This document shows, in pieces, positions 16,001 through 23,194 of a stretch of 31,884 bases of DNA (position 1 is its first letter; each line of letters opens with the position of its first letter). The notes under the pieces were generated by a model. That model did not search any database. It had not been told where the DNA came from and was given only the letters and a program-made list of their open reading frames with translations. Origin of the DNA: Clostridia bacterium (GTDB lineage Bacteria > Bacillota > Clostridia > Oscillospirales > CAG-272); assembly GCA_017453085.1 (NCBI GenBank), contig JAFTKV010000045.1, positions 1 to 31,884 on the forward strand, read 5' to 3'. The position numbers and the translations under genes are program-made.

Positions 16001-19000
16001 AGTGTAGGTATTGCCGCAATCGGGTGCGTTGTAGACCAGCTTGATCTGCGCAGTACCGTCTGCTGCGGTGAGTACGGTGTCACCCAGGAGATTGTCGCCC
16101 TCAAACAAGCCGAACTCGAAGCCTGCAAGGGAGATCTCTGCGCCGTTCAGGCTTTCCACGACCTTTTGGATAGAAACGGTAATTCCTGCGGAGCCTGCGG
16201 GCGCATAACGGTTGGTAAAGGAGGTATCTGCCTCCCAGGTGTTGGCCTCGTCGTCATAGGTAACGGTAACAAGTCCCGGAGAACTGATCTTGTCGATCTC
16301 CAGCTGTCCGTCCATATCGGTATCGGTCACGTTCACGCTGATGTAGCGATAGGTAAGGTCGTATGTCACGCCGCCGATAGCGTTGTTGGCATCGTATACC
16401 TCTGCAATGCGGTAATGATAGGTGCCGATCTCGGTATAGCTTTCACTGCCAAATGCGGCGGTGAAATCAAACGCAGGATCCGTCTTGGTAACGGTCTGTG
16501 CCTCGCCTACTCTGTTCCAGGCAGCAGCAGTGGGATCGTAGCGCTGCAGTTCGAAGGTGAAGCGGTCGCTATCCAGCCACACACGGCCAACCAGCTCCTT
16601 GGTTCCGGTAACGGTCACGTTGACGGGATCGACCTTTTCGGGCTCGTAGGTGTTGACAAACGCCAGCACACGGTTGGTATCAGAGGATACGGTTGCGCTC
16701 AGCAGCGTTTCCTTTGCGGTAAAGCCCTCGGGAAGATTGACCTCACGGGCGATAACAATATCGGTTTCCTTCAGATCGCTGATACGGATAGACTGTCCGG
16801 CGTGAAGCTTTACGGTCGCACGGCCATTGCCATCGGTCACGATAACAGAGCCGGTTGCAGTGTGGTAGGTTGCGCCCGCTCTGGGATTGCCGGCAGCATC
16901 GGTAATGGTCAGTTCAAATTCGAATACCAGATTGGCGGGGACCTCGTAAGAGCTGCCGAAGGGGTGCTCCACGGTCTTGGACAGGATCACGTTGCCGTTA
17001 GACTTAACGGTGTTTTCAAAGACCACGCCGACAAGTGCGTTATCGGCTACCGTAACAGTGGTGCCGGTTGCATCACCGACAGCCTCGCCGTTGATAGACT
17101 TGATCTTGTAATCGCCTGCAACGTCCTCGGTAACGGTATAGTCACCTGCAGCAAGGCCGATGATGTAGACCGACTGCCCCGCCTTCAGCAGAATATCGTC
17201 GGAAACGCCGTCGGTAAAGGTTACGATGCCCTGTGCCTGACTGCCGTTTGCAGCCTCGTAGATGGCAAGATACAAGCCGTCGGTCACGTCCTTGCTCTCT
17301 ACGTTAAAGGTAAAGACAGCATCTGCATTGGTTACGGTATCGTCCACTACCTTGGAGATCACGATGCCGGTGGCGGGGCTGACGGTCAGCTTACCGTTGT
17401 TGCCCATAATCGTATCTGCATAGTAGTAGGAATCGTCGCCGTCGGACAGATCGGAGTCGAGATGCTGTTCAATGCCCAGGCAGAATGCATGAGGCAGCGT
17501 ACCGGTGGGATTGGCGGATTTAGCCTCCTCAATGTCTGCAGTGGTACGGCGAACGGTTCCCATGGGAACGTACCATACGCCCTCCTCATTCCGCAGAGCT
17601 TCCGCCTGTGCCTGTGCGGTTACAGGCTCATACGTGGTATCCAGCACCGCCTTGCCGGTTTCGGCGTCGGTAATTCTGAACACGTTGACCTGACGGTAGA
17701 AGCTGTCGCCCGAGGGCTTGTTGCTGCCGTCGTATTTGACGTACTCGCCGTCTACCAGCTGATAAACGGTGGTATTTTCGTTATAATAGTATCTTTCGTT
17801 TTCCTCGGAGGGCTCGAAGAAGGCTACGGTATTGATCGCCTCGGAGGGAAGCAGAGTCTCATCGTCGTGAGCGGACTGACTCCATGCGTTGGTGTAGAAG
17901 GTATAGGTGCCGTCCTCGTTACGATTCGCCTCGCCCAGCTTTTCTGCAATGTTCAGTGCAGTAATATCAAAGCGCAGACCCACTTCAAACACCAGACGAA
18001 TGGGATCGGCATCGTCGATCTCCACGGTGATGTCGCCGGGGTTGTCCAGGCTCTCACCGGTCAGGGATACGTTGTAGGTAACGACCGGAACCAGCGATGC
18101 GGGGATCTTCCAGATCACCTCGCTATGTCCGGTCACCAGCTCGGTACGCACCTGAATGGAAATGTGCATCATATCGCTCTCACGATAGCCATCCTTCACT
18201 GCGCCCAGCATACCGTAGGATTTTGTAACGTAAAATGCGCCTTCCGGAACATCGTCTATGGAATGGGAGGGATCCCAGAAGCCCATATAAGTGCCGTTTG
18301 CATCGGCATACCAGCCGATATAGTTGGAGAACTGTGCGGGAGTGGTATCGGTAGCGGGAGTATAGGACAGCTGACCGTGCTGATATGCCAGATTGATCAG
18401 CGCACGTGCTTCCGCAACCTGCTTTTCATAGGTATCATACTGATCCATCTGATTGATACCCAAACGCTCTACTACCGACCAGACCATCTCATCGCCCAAT
18501 GCATTGGGATTGGTCACAGTACCCAGTGAACCGCCGCCCTCTTGGAAGTTTGCTGCCAGCAGCTCGCCGGAGAAGAGGGTGTCGCCCAGCACGATACCCT
18601 TGATGGACTTGACCTCCATATAATCGCCGATGTCGTCGATAAACTGGATGTAGCCGTCTGCAGTAGTGGTGGTGTTGACCAGAGTGGGATAATACAGGGA
18701 CTGCAGAATGATCTGCTGAATGATCGTATCAAACACCTTCTCCAGCTCGGAGGTTGTGGATGCAGCGAAATACTGATCTACGTAAAGCTGTTCTTTGGCA
18801 TATTCATTCAGCGCAACCGACCGAGTATTTTTTCCGCTGCCGGAGAGAACCAGGTATTCGCCCTCGGAAAGATTCAGATAAGCTTCCCAGTCGGAATTGA
18901 TTCCATCGGTGGACTTTGCGGGATTCAGTACGCTGACTGCGACCTCGTCGCTGCCCACTCCAAAGCCCAGGGTATAGAACAGTGCGTTATTGTCGTAATG

Positions 19001-19972
19001 CTCCTCCACCTTGGCCTTGGCATAGGATGCGGTCAGCTGAGTCAGGAAGCCGATGGTATCGTTGGTATAGGAGCCGTCACCGATGTTGGAGCTACCAAAG
19101 GAAGTATTGCCCCACCAATCTGTATTGCCGGCAAAATCGTCCGTAGCAACGGTAGGTGCGCCGTCGCTCATCAGAACCATAATGGGCATCCGCTTGGTAC
19201 CGGACTGGAAGCCCTCCCCTTCAATAGTGGTATCCTCCACCGCCAGCAACTCTTCCATCGCCTGCCAGATACCGTTCTGGATGTAAGTACCGCCGACCAC
19301 CGTCTTGTAGCTCTGCTCCATCGTAGTAGAGCCGTTGGACACACGGGAGTTTACTCGGATCGTTTCATTGCCGCCGGAACCGCCCTTCACCAGGAAGGTG
19401 TTCGTAGAATGGGTGTATCTGCCCAAAGGAAGCAGCACGGTTGCAGAGGAGGCGGTTGCAGCCTGATTGGTGGAGGTGTTACCCGAATACAGAACCACGC
19501 CCACGCGGTTATAACGGTTGGTGGCCTGCAGCTCCTTAATCGCATCGTTGGCAGCGGAAACCAGCTCGTCTACTGCGTCGTTGTGTTCCCTGTTCATAGA
19601 GCCGGACACGTCCAGCACCAGCATCGTATCGGTGGGAATATGGGAGTAGCCCAAGATCGATTTGTTGGATGCGATCGCCGACAACGCAACCAGGAAGTTG
19701 CTCTCGGGATTGTCCATGGTGATCAACCCGCCGAATGCGGATGCGTCGGTAAAGACCGATTTATCGGTCCAGATACCGCCTGCATTGGAGGTGTTCAGTA
19801 CCCGAGAGCCGAAATACTGCTTCCAGTGATCCATAGTGGAAGGATCCGCTACCCGGCTTTGGGTGGTGGGTGCAATCGAAGACAGACCCAGTACGGGAAT
19901 GGCAACGATCAGCATCGCCATGGCCAGAAAACCAGCCAATATTCTGTGTCTGAGCTTAATTCTCTGTTTCAT
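10043..19972 (-). CDS. Giant sortase-anchored surface protein: VWA domain plus 14 tandem isopeptide-type pilin domains
   Basis: This 3,309-residue protein is exported and cell-wall anchored. A signal peptide occupies about residues 1-34. A VWA domain follows, with the MIDAS triad at DVSGS (121-125), a Thr in GGTYIQNG and the Asp in LMSDGAPT. Pilin-type beta domains start near 865, including an FctA-like one at about 1111-1262 and a related one at 1265-1391. Residues 1392-3146 are 14 tandem units of about 125 residues, then a last related domain (3147-3267), the sortase signal VPQTG (3273-3277), a TM helix and an RRRRKLR tail. VWA domains bind metal-dependent ligands, so it may be an adhesin with a long rigid stalk. 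The ATG overlaps the end of the upstream gene by 17 nt and has AAAGGA upstream. No sortase or other pilin subunit is in the window. Domain families are firm; the ligand is unknown. Confidence 0.95.
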   Translation of the reverse strand: MKQRIKLRHRILAGFLAMAMLIVAIPVLGLSSIAPTTQSRVADPSTMDHWKQYFGSRVLNTSNAGGIWTDKSVFTDASAFGGLITMDNPESNFLVALSAIASNKSILGYSHIPTDTMLVLDVSGSMNREHNDAVDELVSAANDAIKELQATNRYNRVGVVLYSGNTSTNQAATASSATVLLPLGRYTHSTNTFLVKGGSGGNETIRVNSRVSNGSTTMEQSYKTVVGGTYIQNGIWQAMEELLAVEDTTIEGEGFQSGTKRMPIMVLMSDGAPTVATDDFAGNTDWWGNTSFGSSNIGDGSYTNDTIGFLTQLTASYAKAKVEEHYDNNALFYTLGFGVGSDEVAVSVLNPAKSTDGINSDWEAYLNLSEGEYLVLSGSGKNTRSVALNEYAKEQLYVDQYFAASTTSELEKVFDTIIQQIILQSLYYPTLVNTTTTADGYIQFIDDIGDYMEVKSIKGIVLGDTLFSGELLAANFQEGGGSLGTVTNPNALGDEMVWSVVERLGINQMDQYDTYEKQVAEARALINLAYQHGQLSYTPATDTTPAQFSNYIGWYADANGTYMGFWDPSHSIDDVPEGAFYVTKSYGMLGAVKDGYRESDMMHISIQVRTELVTGHSEVIWKIPASLVPVVTYNVSLTGESLDNPGDITVEIDDADPIRLVFEVGLRFDITALNIAEKLGEANRNEDGTYTFYTNAWSQSAHDDETLLPSEAINTVAFFEPSEENERYYYNENTTVYQLVDGEYVKYDGSNKPSGDSFYRQVNVFRITDAETGKAVLDTTYEPVTAQAQAEALRNEEGVWYVPMGTVRRTTADIEEAKSANPTGTLPHAFCLGIEQHLDSDLSDGDDSYYYADTIMGNNGKLTVSPATGIVISKVVDDTVTNADAVFTFNVESKDVTDGLYLAIYEAANGSQAQGIVTFTDGVSDDILLKAGQSVYIIGLAAGDYTVTEDVAGDYKIKSINGEAVGDATGTTVTVADNALVGVVFENTVKSNGNVILSKTVEHPFGSSYEVPANLVFEFELTITDAAGNPRAGATYHTATGSVIVTDGNGRATVKLHAGQSIRISDLKETDIVIAREVNLPEGFTAKETLLSATVSSDTNRVLAFVNTYEPEKVDPVNVTVTGTKELVGRVWLDSDRFTFELQRYDPTAAAWNRVGEAQTVTKTDPAFDFTAAFGSESYTEIGTYHYRIAEVYDANNAIGGVTYDLTYRYISVNVTDTDMDGQLEIDKISSPGLVTVTYDDEANTWEADTSFTNRYAPAGSAGITVSIQKVVESLNGAEISLAGFEFGLFEGDNLLGDTVLTAADGTAQIKLVYNAPDCGNTYTYILREIPGDIPGMTYTDTVYIIEVTVVDNLDGTIGAVVYTANADATVPDNAGDAYHATFTNTYDLTNATVTIEGNKVLSGRPLIVGGFAFNLYKTDNTFAIDGLTPVDTVVNKSNGTFSFAPLTFDSVGTYYYVVTESQGSLGGITYDDTVYRVTVMVSDNGDGTLATRTIITNGDGTTAPIVFVNVYDAEDADVSLSGTKTLSGRDLAAGEFSFSLYETDSSFSISGLSAIETVQNGADGKFGFTDLTFTAAGTYYYVVVEDKGNLGGVAYDATVYHITVTVTDDGAGALHAAVAMTNGAGVAKSAIAFANGYTTEGTTVTLSGTKTLSGRDLAVREFAFLLYQTDSTYAVSGDPIQTVRNAADGKFSFTALSFDREGTYYYVVAESKGTLGGITYDDTVYRVTVTVTDNGVGRLIASVAVTDARGEDADIAFRNEYAAEDATVTLSGTKTLNGRDLSAGEFSFDLYQTGATFSISGLSALETVTNGANGKFSFSALRFDRVGTYYYVVAERAGSLGGVTYDSVIYRVTVTVTDNGHGQLVADVAIENENGTSVSAISFTNVYSTNDTTASVSGNKVLSGRPLKAGEFYFDLYQTAESFSITGLTAIQTKQNTAGGHFIFDPISFTAAGTYHFVVAERAGNLGGVTYDGATFRVTVTVTDNGAGELVASVAYADASGKTVDAITFRNTYTARPATVSVSGNKLLGGRELKDAEFTFGLYQTDAGFSAANAVLVDHAQNAMDGTFRFDAVTYSAAGTYYYIVAEEKGDVGGVTYDSTVYHVTVTVTDNGAGSLVAVTSISNAQGSAVQSIRFNNSYTAEPTSILFEGMKVLLGKNIAANEFSFELYRYAGGFGGTKTLLQTVKNGEDGAFVFAAESFDKAGVYYFEIAEKKGNLGGVTYDGNYYRITVTVEDDGKGALRVTKQVAVDANGTTATAITFVNEYTAKPTYAVLSGTKVLTGRDLVAGEFYFELYQTGADFVSGKALLQTKQNGADGKFAFDSISYDAAGTYYYVISEKAGSLGGVTYDGATFRVTVTVTDDGMGQLHAAVSAVNAQGTAVAAIRFNNRYSTDSAQTVIGGHKTLNGRTLYESEFEFNLYSTGAGFAISGDPIQITHNTADGSFAFHPITYSAAGTYYYVVTETKGVLGGVSYDAAAYRITVTVRDNGEGKLVATQSVTDVSGNAVSAITFENSYTAQPTTAILSGLKTLNGRDLSAGEFFFLLYQTDNGFTVSGDALQIKSNAANGAFAFDALSFDTVGTYYFLVAEQAGELGGVTYDSTVYRVVVTVTDNLQGQLVASVKITLADGTSRDTIRFTNTYTAKSTEVIFTGEKTLIGRALAAGEFGFELYETGLHFAITGDPIRTQQNAADGSFTFDAVTFASAGTYYFAVVEKAGKLGGVTYDDAIYHITVTVRDNGKGQLIASTAITDEAGNAAESISFVNEYTAESTTVDLSGNKILTGRVLLAGEFSFMLYETDESFAIDGLTAIETKQNGADGAFRFSALKFDRVGTYYYAVAEQAGKLGGVTYDSTIYRITVTVTDNGEGKLIASTSISNGNTAVETIGFTNLYAPDSASLNISGNKVLEGRPLKADEFTFALYQTDEHFTVSGDALQIKLNTAGGSFVFDAITYDVAGIYYYAILEQAGDLGGVTYDSTVYHVTVRVTDNGKGDLIAAIESISKDNETVESVTFTNTYSTEGTVITLGGTKILAGRALAAGEFSFRLFAANEQFETVGEAVTATNAADGSFTFANVEVGSAGTYRFVITEVAGDLERITYDPTVYHVTVTVEDDGAGSLQVTDTVITKAGGTDAVSAVTFVNTYTPKPADITVDLNVEKTMENLGNVTMSPEGFEFLLQNAAGGDPISVITDAMGHASITLTFSEDDIGKTYTYLLSEVKGNIEYMTYSDAVYTITVTVSLDEITNTLVAELAVNGADTDAVVAEFVNTYDYEEVPQTGDSLMLWMGLVAISCGAILTMGVRRRRKLRAED
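10535..15799. repeat. Fourteen tandem ~375-bp repeats encoding pilin isopeptide-linkage domains
   Basis: Each unit encodes GxKxLxGR, then YYYVVxExxGxLGGVTYD, then YxVTVTVxDNGxG and FxNxY. The units match most strongly in these blocks and drift in the loops between them, so they are old, diverged copies rather than recent duplications. All 14 keep the Lys, Glu and Asn needed for a Spy0128-type intramolecular isopeptide bond. Confidence 0.93.
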
Positions 19973-20312
19973 TGTTCATCGTCCTTTCTGTTTGTGCGGC
20001 GTGTAAGTTCATCATACGCTTTTGTCGGTGTTCGTTCTTGCAGATCCCGATCAGATCTCCGGGATGCTCCTTCAGGTAAAACCAACAAGAACCGCAATCC
20101 AGGCATTGTCGTGCTTCCTCAAAATGATTGATCCCGTGAATGCAGGCATCCTGCATCGCATTGACCCACGGCCGTCCTTTTGGTGTATATCTGGGCGTTT
20201 CTTCAAAATCCGGATAATCTCCGAAATGGATTCCCAACGTATCGTCGTATCGGAATACCACCTCCAGCACGTCTCCGTCAAACGAGAAACTGCGCACTAT
20301 CGTTTTCGGCAC
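19956..20312 (-). CDS. Cys-rich soluble protein translationally coupled to the giant surface protein
   Basis: This 118-residue protein was not recognised as a known family. The first half is beta-rich and acidic (FDGDVLEVVFRYDD, IHFGDYPDFEETPRY). The second half carries five Cys (57, 70, 73, 76, 91) and nearby His in C..H.INHFEEARQCLDCGSC and IGICKNEH, a pattern that could bind zinc or an iron-sulfur cluster. It has no signal peptide or TM, so it should be cytoplasmic. It starts at a GTG with AGGAGG 7 nt upstream and a sigma-A promoter further up. Its stop codon lies 17 nt inside the surface-protein gene, so the two are probably translated together. A regulatory or export-related role is only an inference from this overlap. 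Confidence 0.8.
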   Translation of the reverse strand: MPKTIVRSFSFDGDVLEVVFRYDDTLGIHFGDYPDFEETPRYTPKGRPWVNAMQDACIHGINHFEEARQCLDCGSCWFYLKEHPGDLIGICKNEHRQKRMMNLHAAQTERTMNNETEN

Positions 20313-20342
20313 ACGATCGCCTCCTTACTATTCATCGTTTGT

Positions 20343-20371
20343 ATTATACCAAACCTCATTCCCTTTGTAAA
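20343..20371 (-). promoter_or_regulatory. Sigma-A promoter of the Cys-rich protein/surface-protein operon
   Basis: The minus strand shows TTTACA (20366-20371), a 17-nt spacer and TATAAT (20343-20348), about 30 nt before the GTG start at 20312. Confidence 0.88.
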
Positions 20372-20479
20372 TGTACGTTTGAACGAAATAAAGTGCAATT
20401 TTTCTTCCTATTAAACCACCATTTTGGTAGGCTTTTGGCGAAATTGGATTAATAATACTGTATTTTTACCTTTTTTCTC

Positions 20480-20505
20480 CCGTTCGCGTTCGCGAACGCG
20501 AACGG
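20480..20505. repeat. 26-bp perfect palindrome built from GTTCGC hexamers
   Basis: The sequence is its own reverse complement over 26 bp: CC, two GTTCGC-type half-units, their mirror GCGAAC copies, then GG. A further GTTCGC copy lies at 20514-20519. It sits between the terminator of the ABC transporter genes and the promoter at 20343-20371, about 110 bp upstream of that promoter. It has no loop, so it is better as a protein-binding site or cruciform than as a terminator. Confidence 0.85.
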
Positions 20506-20521
20506 AACGAACTGTTCGCAA

Positions 20522-20559
20522 ACAAAAAACCTATCCAAGTGAGACTTCACTTGGATAGG
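20522..20559 (-). terminator. Intrinsic terminator of the ABC transporter operon
   Basis: A perfect 13-bp stem (CCTATCCAAGTGA and its complement) with a 4-base loop is followed on the minus strand by TTTTTTGTTT. It starts 13 nt after the stop at 20573. Confidence 0.92.
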
Positions 20560-20572
20560 CATTTAGTAAGAT

Positions 20573-21430
20573 TTATATCAATGCAGCCTTTCGCAGGATC
20601 AATCTGCTGAACGTACCCAGCCCAATGGCAAACAACGCTCCGCCTGCACCGCAGAGAAGGAGGTTCAGCAGGGTGGAATTCAGCGGCGTGATCATTCCCA
20701 CCATCATAAAGAGCAGCATTCCTGCACCCAACGAGCCGCAAATGGACAGCCACGCTCTCTGCTTTGCCGCCACGCTGACGATCACAAAGATCGAAACGAA
20801 TACTAGCATCAGGAATATCTTCGCCAGCATACACAGGACGATGTTGATGACGGTCAGACCGCCCACCAATGCGAAGGACAGACCCGATACCGCGCCACCC
20901 AGCAGTGCGCCCGCAAAATAAGCGATCAGGAGCAGCGCACCGCAAACGAAGCCCGCGATGGTCTTGGAGATCACGTAATTTCCCTTTTTCGCGCGGACGG
21001 TGAAGAGATTTTTGGAAAATCCGCTTCGAAAATCGTCCGAAATGAACAGGCAAACAAACACCGCCGCCAGCATGAACATCATGTTGATGTTACACATAGC
21101 CATCACGTCCATTCCGCCCATGGCACCCATTCCACCCATAGCAGCGTCTCCCCGCTGCTCGGGTGCAGGCTCGTCGGAGGGGAGCGTACCAATGGATTCC
21201 CACACGCTCTCGGGGCCTTCCATAATGGTGATCTCTCCGGTCTGAGGATTCTTCGATTCGGTGCCGTCCATCATAGTCAGCATCACCGTCATGATCACGG
21301 GGATCAGCAGTGCACAGGCGATCAGGATGTAAAACAGCTTGGATTTGCGCATTCTGCGAAAATCCACCTTCAGCATAGTGCCAAGGCCCTTACCGAAGCT
21401 TTGGTTTTCGAATTTCACCGTATGTTCCAC
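20573..21430 (-). CDS. ABC-2 type transporter permease (pair B)
   Basis: This 285-residue permease has about six TM helices: one near residues 33-52, the rest after residue 112. The large loop after the first helix contains a Met/Gly-rich run (MGGMGAMGGMDVMAM at 21095-21139), which is unusual. Segments FISDDFRSGFSKNLFT and AKKGNYVISKT match the permease of pair A at 22355-23194, so the two are paralogues. It starts at a GTG with GGAGGGG 7 nt upstream, one base after the stop of its ATPase gene. Together they would form a BcrAB/lantibiotic-type exporter. The substrate is not evident. It is the last gene before the terminator at 20522-20559. Confidence 0.88.
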   Translation of the reverse strand: MEHTVKFENQSFGKGLGTMLKVDFRRMRKSKLFYILIACALLIPVIMTVMLTMMDGTESKNPQTGEITIMEGPESVWESIGTLPSDEPAPEQRGDAAMGGMGAMGGMDVMAMCNINMMFMLAAVFVCLFISDDFRSGFSKNLFTVRAKKGNYVISKTIAGFVCGALLLIAYFAGALLGGAVSGLSFALVGGLTVINIVLCMLAKIFLMLVFVSIFVIVSVAAKQRAWLSICGSLGAGMLLFMMVGMITPLNSTLLNLLLCGAGGALFAIGLGTFSRLILRKAALI

Positions 21431-21431
21431 C

Positions 21432-22331
21432 TTATTTCCCCTCCTTCATCAGATCAATATAGTACTCTTCCAGACCGATCTTGTCGGTTCGGATCTCACT
21501 TACGCAGATGCCGTTATCATAAAGATAGACAACGATCTCCTCGGGCGTGACCCCGTCGTAGACCCGCAGATAGCCTGCCTCGTCCTCCTCCACGCGGGAG
21601 TATTTACAGCAAAGCAGTGCCTTGGTTCTGCTCATCTCTCCGCTTTGCAAAGCAGTAAAGGTACGGCAATCCGCATCCAGCTCTGCCGCGGTCATTTCAC
21701 GGATCATCTTGCCGTGACGGATAATGCCGTAGTGGGTCGCCACCTTCTGCAGCTCACCCAAAAGGTGAGAGGACACCACGATGCTGCGGGTTCCGTCCTT
21801 CACCACATCGGTGAACACCTCCCGCATGATCCGCATACCGTCGGCATCCAGACCGTTCAGCGGCTCGTCCAGCACCAGCAGAGTAGGCGCGCCCAGCAGT
21901 GCCATGGCAATGCCGACTCTCTGCTTCATACCCAGCGAGCAGTTTTTGTACTTGTTCCCTGCTGCGCCCTCCCTGCGAACGGTTTTCAGCACGCGGATCA
22001 CTTCTATTTCCGCATCCCGAATCCCCAGATTCGCCGCCTGCAGCATCAGATTATCCCATACCGTCAGCCCGGGGAAGCACCCGGGGGTTTCGATCAGCAC
22101 GCCCACCTTTGCTCGCACGTCCGGATCGGTGTGATCCTTTCCGTACAGCCGGATAGTACCGTCGCTTTTGGGGATCAGACCGCAGATCATCTTCTCGGTG
22201 GTAGATTTTCCTGAGCCGTTCTCGCCGATAAAGCCGTAGATCGCGCCCAGGGGAACGGTCATATTCAGTCCGCAAACCGCCTGCTTCTGGCCGAAGTTTT
22301 TGGACAGATTTTTGATTTCAATTGCGTTCAT
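21432..22331 (-). CDS. ABC transporter ATP-binding protein (pair B), BcrA-like
   Basis: This 299-residue ATPase has Walker A GENGSGKST, a CSLGMKQRVGIAMALLG signature (LGMKQ replaces LSGGQ, as in BcrA/lantibiotic-immunity ATPases), Walker B LLVLDEP with the D-loop GLDADG, and the switch His in SSHLLGEL. After the nucleotide-binding domain it has a C-terminal extension of about 90 residues. The ATG at 22331 is chosen because AAGGAG lies 9 nt upstream and the N-terminus then matches pair A (MNAIEI); the frame extends to a TTG at 22358. It lies 23 nt after the permease of pair A and one base before its own permease. The transporter family is firm, the substrate is unknown. Confidence 0.93.
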   Translation of the reverse strand: MNAIEIKNLSKNFGQKQAVCGLNMTVPLGAIYGFIGENGSGKSTTEKMICGLIPKSDGTIRLYGKDHTDPDVRAKVGVLIETPGCFPGLTVWDNLMLQAANLGIRDAEIEVIRVLKTVRREGAAGNKYKNCSLGMKQRVGIAMALLGAPTLLVLDEPLNGLDADGMRIMREVFTDVVKDGTRSIVVSSHLLGELQKVATHYGIIRHGKMIREMTAAELDADCRTFTALQSGEMSRTKALLCCKYSRVEEDEAGYLRVYDGVTPEEIVVYLYDNGICVSEIRTDKIGLEEYYIDLMKEGK

Positions 22332-22354
22332 CAGATTCGTCTCCTTCCGATCCA

Positions 22355-23194
22355 TCAATATACGTCGCTCTTGTAGAGCAGCCGCGTGCCCAGCAGATTA
22401 TAGACCAGCGTCCAACCGAGGGATACGCCGATGCAGATCAGCAGCGTCCAGATGTTGCTTGCAAGGCAGGCGTTGACCGACGAGCCGTACAGGAACAGGT
22501 TCAGGAAGGAGGCGGGGAGTGACAGATTCTCCACTACAGCCGCCGCACCGATGATCAGGATGCCCGTGCCAAAGAAGAAGGACGATGCGATGGAGATACC
22601 GAAATACCGTCTGAAAATGATATTCAGGAAGGTGTACAGGCTCGCCCATCCAAGGCTCATCACGATCTTGCCCAGAATGGCGATCAGCAGAGAGCCCACG
22701 TTCACATCAGTCTCGTAGCCCACCAGCAGTCCGGCCGCCGTGCCGCCGATCAGATAGGAGATGCACATGCACGCCATTGCAAATGCGCAGACTACGGTCT
22801 TGGACATCATATAGTCCTGCTTCTTGGCGTGGGTGGTAAACAGCTGCTTCACGTACCCCGATTTATAATCGTGACCGATAAAGATCGACACCATAATGCC
22901 GCCAAAGATGAAGACCATGTTCATATTGGCATAGTCGGCGATGCTCTTGATCACGTAGAGCGGCTCGGAGGCGGCAACGATCTGCCACACGTTGGAGTAG
23001 AGCGGCTCCATGGTGTTGCCCTCGGGATCGGGCATCATTGTCATTGCAGACACCATTGCGGGAATGATCGCCGAAATGGCCAGAAAAATGTAAAATACGG
23101 GAGTGTGGAACAGACGGTAGAAGTCCACGCCCAGCATACCGCGAATCCGCTCCGCAAAGGTGGGAGAGCGAAATTTCAGATCGTTTTTCATCAT
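22355..23194 (-). CDS. ABC-2 type transporter permease (pair A)
   Basis: This 279-residue permease has about six TM helices, with a hydrophobic segment near residues 33-50 and the others from about 95 on. The extracellular loop after the first helix lacks the Met-rich run of pair B. The motif FIGHDYKSGYVKQLFT followed by AKKQDYMMSKT is shared with the pair B permease. The start codon overlaps the stop of its ATPase gene at 23191, with GGAGG just upstream. It likely works with the ATPase at 23191-24093 as a two-part exporter of the BcrAB type; the cargo cannot be told from the sequence. Confidence 0.88.
   Translation of the reverse strand: MMKNDLKFRSPTFAERIRGMLGVDFYRLFHTPVFYIFLAISAIIPAMVSAMTMMPDPEGNTMEPLYSNVWQIVAASEPLYVIKSIADYANMNMVFIFGGIMVSIFIGHDYKSGYVKQLFTTHAKKQDYMMSKTVVCAFAMACMCISYLIGGTAAGLLVGYETDVNVGSLLIAILGKIVMSLGWASLYTFLNIIFRRYFGISIASSFFFGTGILIIGAAAVVENLSLPASFLNLFLYGSSVNACLASNIWTLLICIGVSLGWTLVYNLLGTRLLYKSDVY

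Noticed and set aside
10001..18529. A 2,842-residue ORF on the plus strand opposite the giant gene
   Set aside because: It is in register with the sense codons and stays open only since TTA, CTA and TCA are avoided. It has no ribosome site, no domain pattern, and is low-complexity Gly/His/Val-rich.
18542..20131. A 529-residue plus-strand ORF opposite the VWA region
   Set aside because: Continues the same antisense register as the 10001 frame and covers the signal peptide and start of the real gene.
20488..20519. LexA-type SOS box
   Set aside because: GAAC and GTTC occur here but not as GAAC-N4-GTTC. The order in the palindrome is reversed, GTTC before GAAC.
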